Under the pieces are notes generated by a model. The model saw only the letters and a list, made by a program, of their open reading frames with translations. It searched no databases and had not been told where the DNA came from. From Moraxellaceae bacterium UBA2031 (GTDB lineage Bacteria > Pseudomonadota > Gammaproteobacteria > Pseudomonadales > Moraxellaceae), in assembly GCA_002333145.1 (NCBI GenBank), contig DDBN01000114.1, forward strand, positions 1,818-8,663: a stretch of 6,846 bases of DNA, read 5' to 3'. The position numbers were made by a program, and so were the translations under genes. Below are positions 6,503 through 6,846 of the stretch, one piece after another. How positions within the stretch are numbered: the first letter of the stretch is position 1; every line of letters starts with the position of its first letter.

Positions 6503-6511
6503 GAAAGCCCT
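6486..6511. repeat. inverted repeat bracketing the candidate rluC -10 box
   Basis: AGGGCTT (6486-6492) and AAGCCCT (6505-6511) form a perfect 7-bp inverted repeat with a 12-base gap. The gap contains TACAAT. It could be an operator over the rluC promoter or, on the other strand, an early hairpin of the rne leader. Confidence 0.5.
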
Positions 6512-6578
6512 ACTGGCTTACGGGCGATTACTTTTTACTGCCCAGAAGCCGTCGACCCGATTCTGCAAGCGACCAGCT

Positions 6579-6608
6579 ACTATAGCAGCAGCTTTCCCTT
6601 GCGGCCAA
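6579..6608 (-). promoter_or_regulatory. candidate sigma70 promoter of rne
   Basis: On the minus strand TTGGCC (6608-6603, 4 of 6), an 18-base spacer and TATAGT (6584-6579, 5 of 6) predict a start near 6572. It is the best minus-strand match I found in the gap. With the rluC promoter at 6473-6502 the two units would overlap by about 60 bases in antisense. Confidence 0.4.
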
Positions 6609-6649
6609 GCATAATCGGGCCCAGTTCCTTGATAGATAAGTGAATTTTC

Positions 6650-6846
6650 ATGTCTTCCGACGAAGAAGTGAGTGCCAGTGTCCGGTTTCTTACCGTCCCG
6701 GATGACGTTGCTGGTCAGCGTATCGATAATTTTCTGATCACTCAGCTTAAAGGTGCGCCTCGCACGCTGGTTTATCGCATCCTCCGTACCGGTGAAGTCC
6801 GGGTGAACAAAGGCCGAGCCAAGCCGGATTATCGGTTGGAGGCGGG
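6650..6846 (+). CDS. rluC: 23S rRNA pseudouridine synthase RluC, N-terminal part
   Basis: RluC makes pseudouridines in 23S rRNA (positions 955, 2504 and 2580 in E. coli). The frame is open from ATG 6650 to the window end, giving 65 residues. An in-frame TGA at 6641-6643 makes this ATG the first possible start. The Shine-Dalgarno sequence is weak (AAG in GATAAG, 6636-6640). The visible part contains AGQRIDNFL, a following TQLKGAPRTLVYRILRTG segment and GEVRVNKGRAKPDYRLEAG, which closely follows the S4-like RNA-binding domain at the N-terminus of E. coli RluC. The catalytic domain with its Asp is beyond the window. It is divergent from rne, as in other gammaproteobacteria. RluD is the closest alternative, but the rne neighbourhood and the QLKG...YRILRTGEVRVN wording favour RluC. 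Confidence 0.93.
   Translation, partial: MSSDEEVSASVRFLTVPDDVAGQRIDNFLITQLKGAPRTLVYRILRTGEVRVNKGRAKPDYRLEA

Larger units (their letters stand above)
5885..6572 (-). promoter_or_regulatory. long structured 5' leader of rne (putative autoregulatory region)
   Basis: About 690 bases between the candidate rne promoter and its AUG contain no credible gene. Read on the minus strand, they hold a series of hairpins: 6486-6511, 6374-6384, 6184-6198, 6155-6175, 6139-6152, 6089-6102, 6059-6073, 5990-6028, 5964-5976 and 5899-5921. In E. coli a 361-base rne leader with stem-loops lets RNase E control its own mRNA stability. A similar role is inferred here from position, length and structure. I cannot match the sequence to a named RNA family. 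The length depends on the promoter call, and internal promoters could shorten the leader. Confidence 0.55.

Noticed and set aside
6323..6643. 106-codon plus-strand frame just before rluC
   Set aside because: It spans both candidate promoters, has no Shine-Dalgarno sequence and its translation looks random.

Overview
The window is ordinary chromosomal DNA of a Gram-negative gammaproteobacterium. The gene order kdsB - low-molecular-weight phosphatase - murB on the plus strand, then rne on the minus strand facing a divergent rluC, is the order I know from Pseudomonas and related Pseudomonadales/Oceanospirillales. KdsB (lipopolysaccharide Kdo) and MurB (peptidoglycan) require a diderm envelope. 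The catalytic half of RNase E follows the E. coli protein almost residue for residue, with the same numbering for the key aspartates and the zinc cysteines. I cannot name the genus.

Layout. Positions 1-1931 hold a tight envelope-biogenesis operon: the 3' half of kdsB, a low-molecular-weight protein-tyrosine phosphatase 9 bases later, and murB 2 bases after that. After a 62-base gap comes a secreted alpha/beta hydrolase resembling family V lipases (1994-2935). This gene is additional to the order I know. A near-perfect hairpin flanked by A and T tracts (2968-2999) ends both this gene and the converging rne gene.

rne (3020-5884, minus) encodes a 954-residue RNase E. It has a conserved catalytic half and a divergent, disordered scaffold half with an amphipathic membrane-binding helix, two Arg-Glu-Pro repeat tracts and a C-terminal NDPR motif.

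Between rne and rluC lie 765 bases without a credible gene (5885-6649). Read as the rne leader, this stretch holds a chain of hairpins, an A/U-rich linker, a U-rich stem and a weak ribosome binding site. Candidate divergent promoters for rne and rluC lie near its rluC end and overlap, so the two transcripts would be antisense to each other for about 60 bases. rluC (23S rRNA pseudouridine synthase) is cut off by the window end.

How it fits together: the left half builds the envelope (Kdo activation, UDP-MurNAc synthesis) with a phosphatase of unknown target. The right half is RNA metabolism, with RNase E as mRNA-decay scaffold and RluC as rRNA modifier. The most interesting unexplained material is the long structured leader of rne, which by analogy with E. 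coli probably serves RNase E autoregulation but cannot be matched to a known element from sequence alone.
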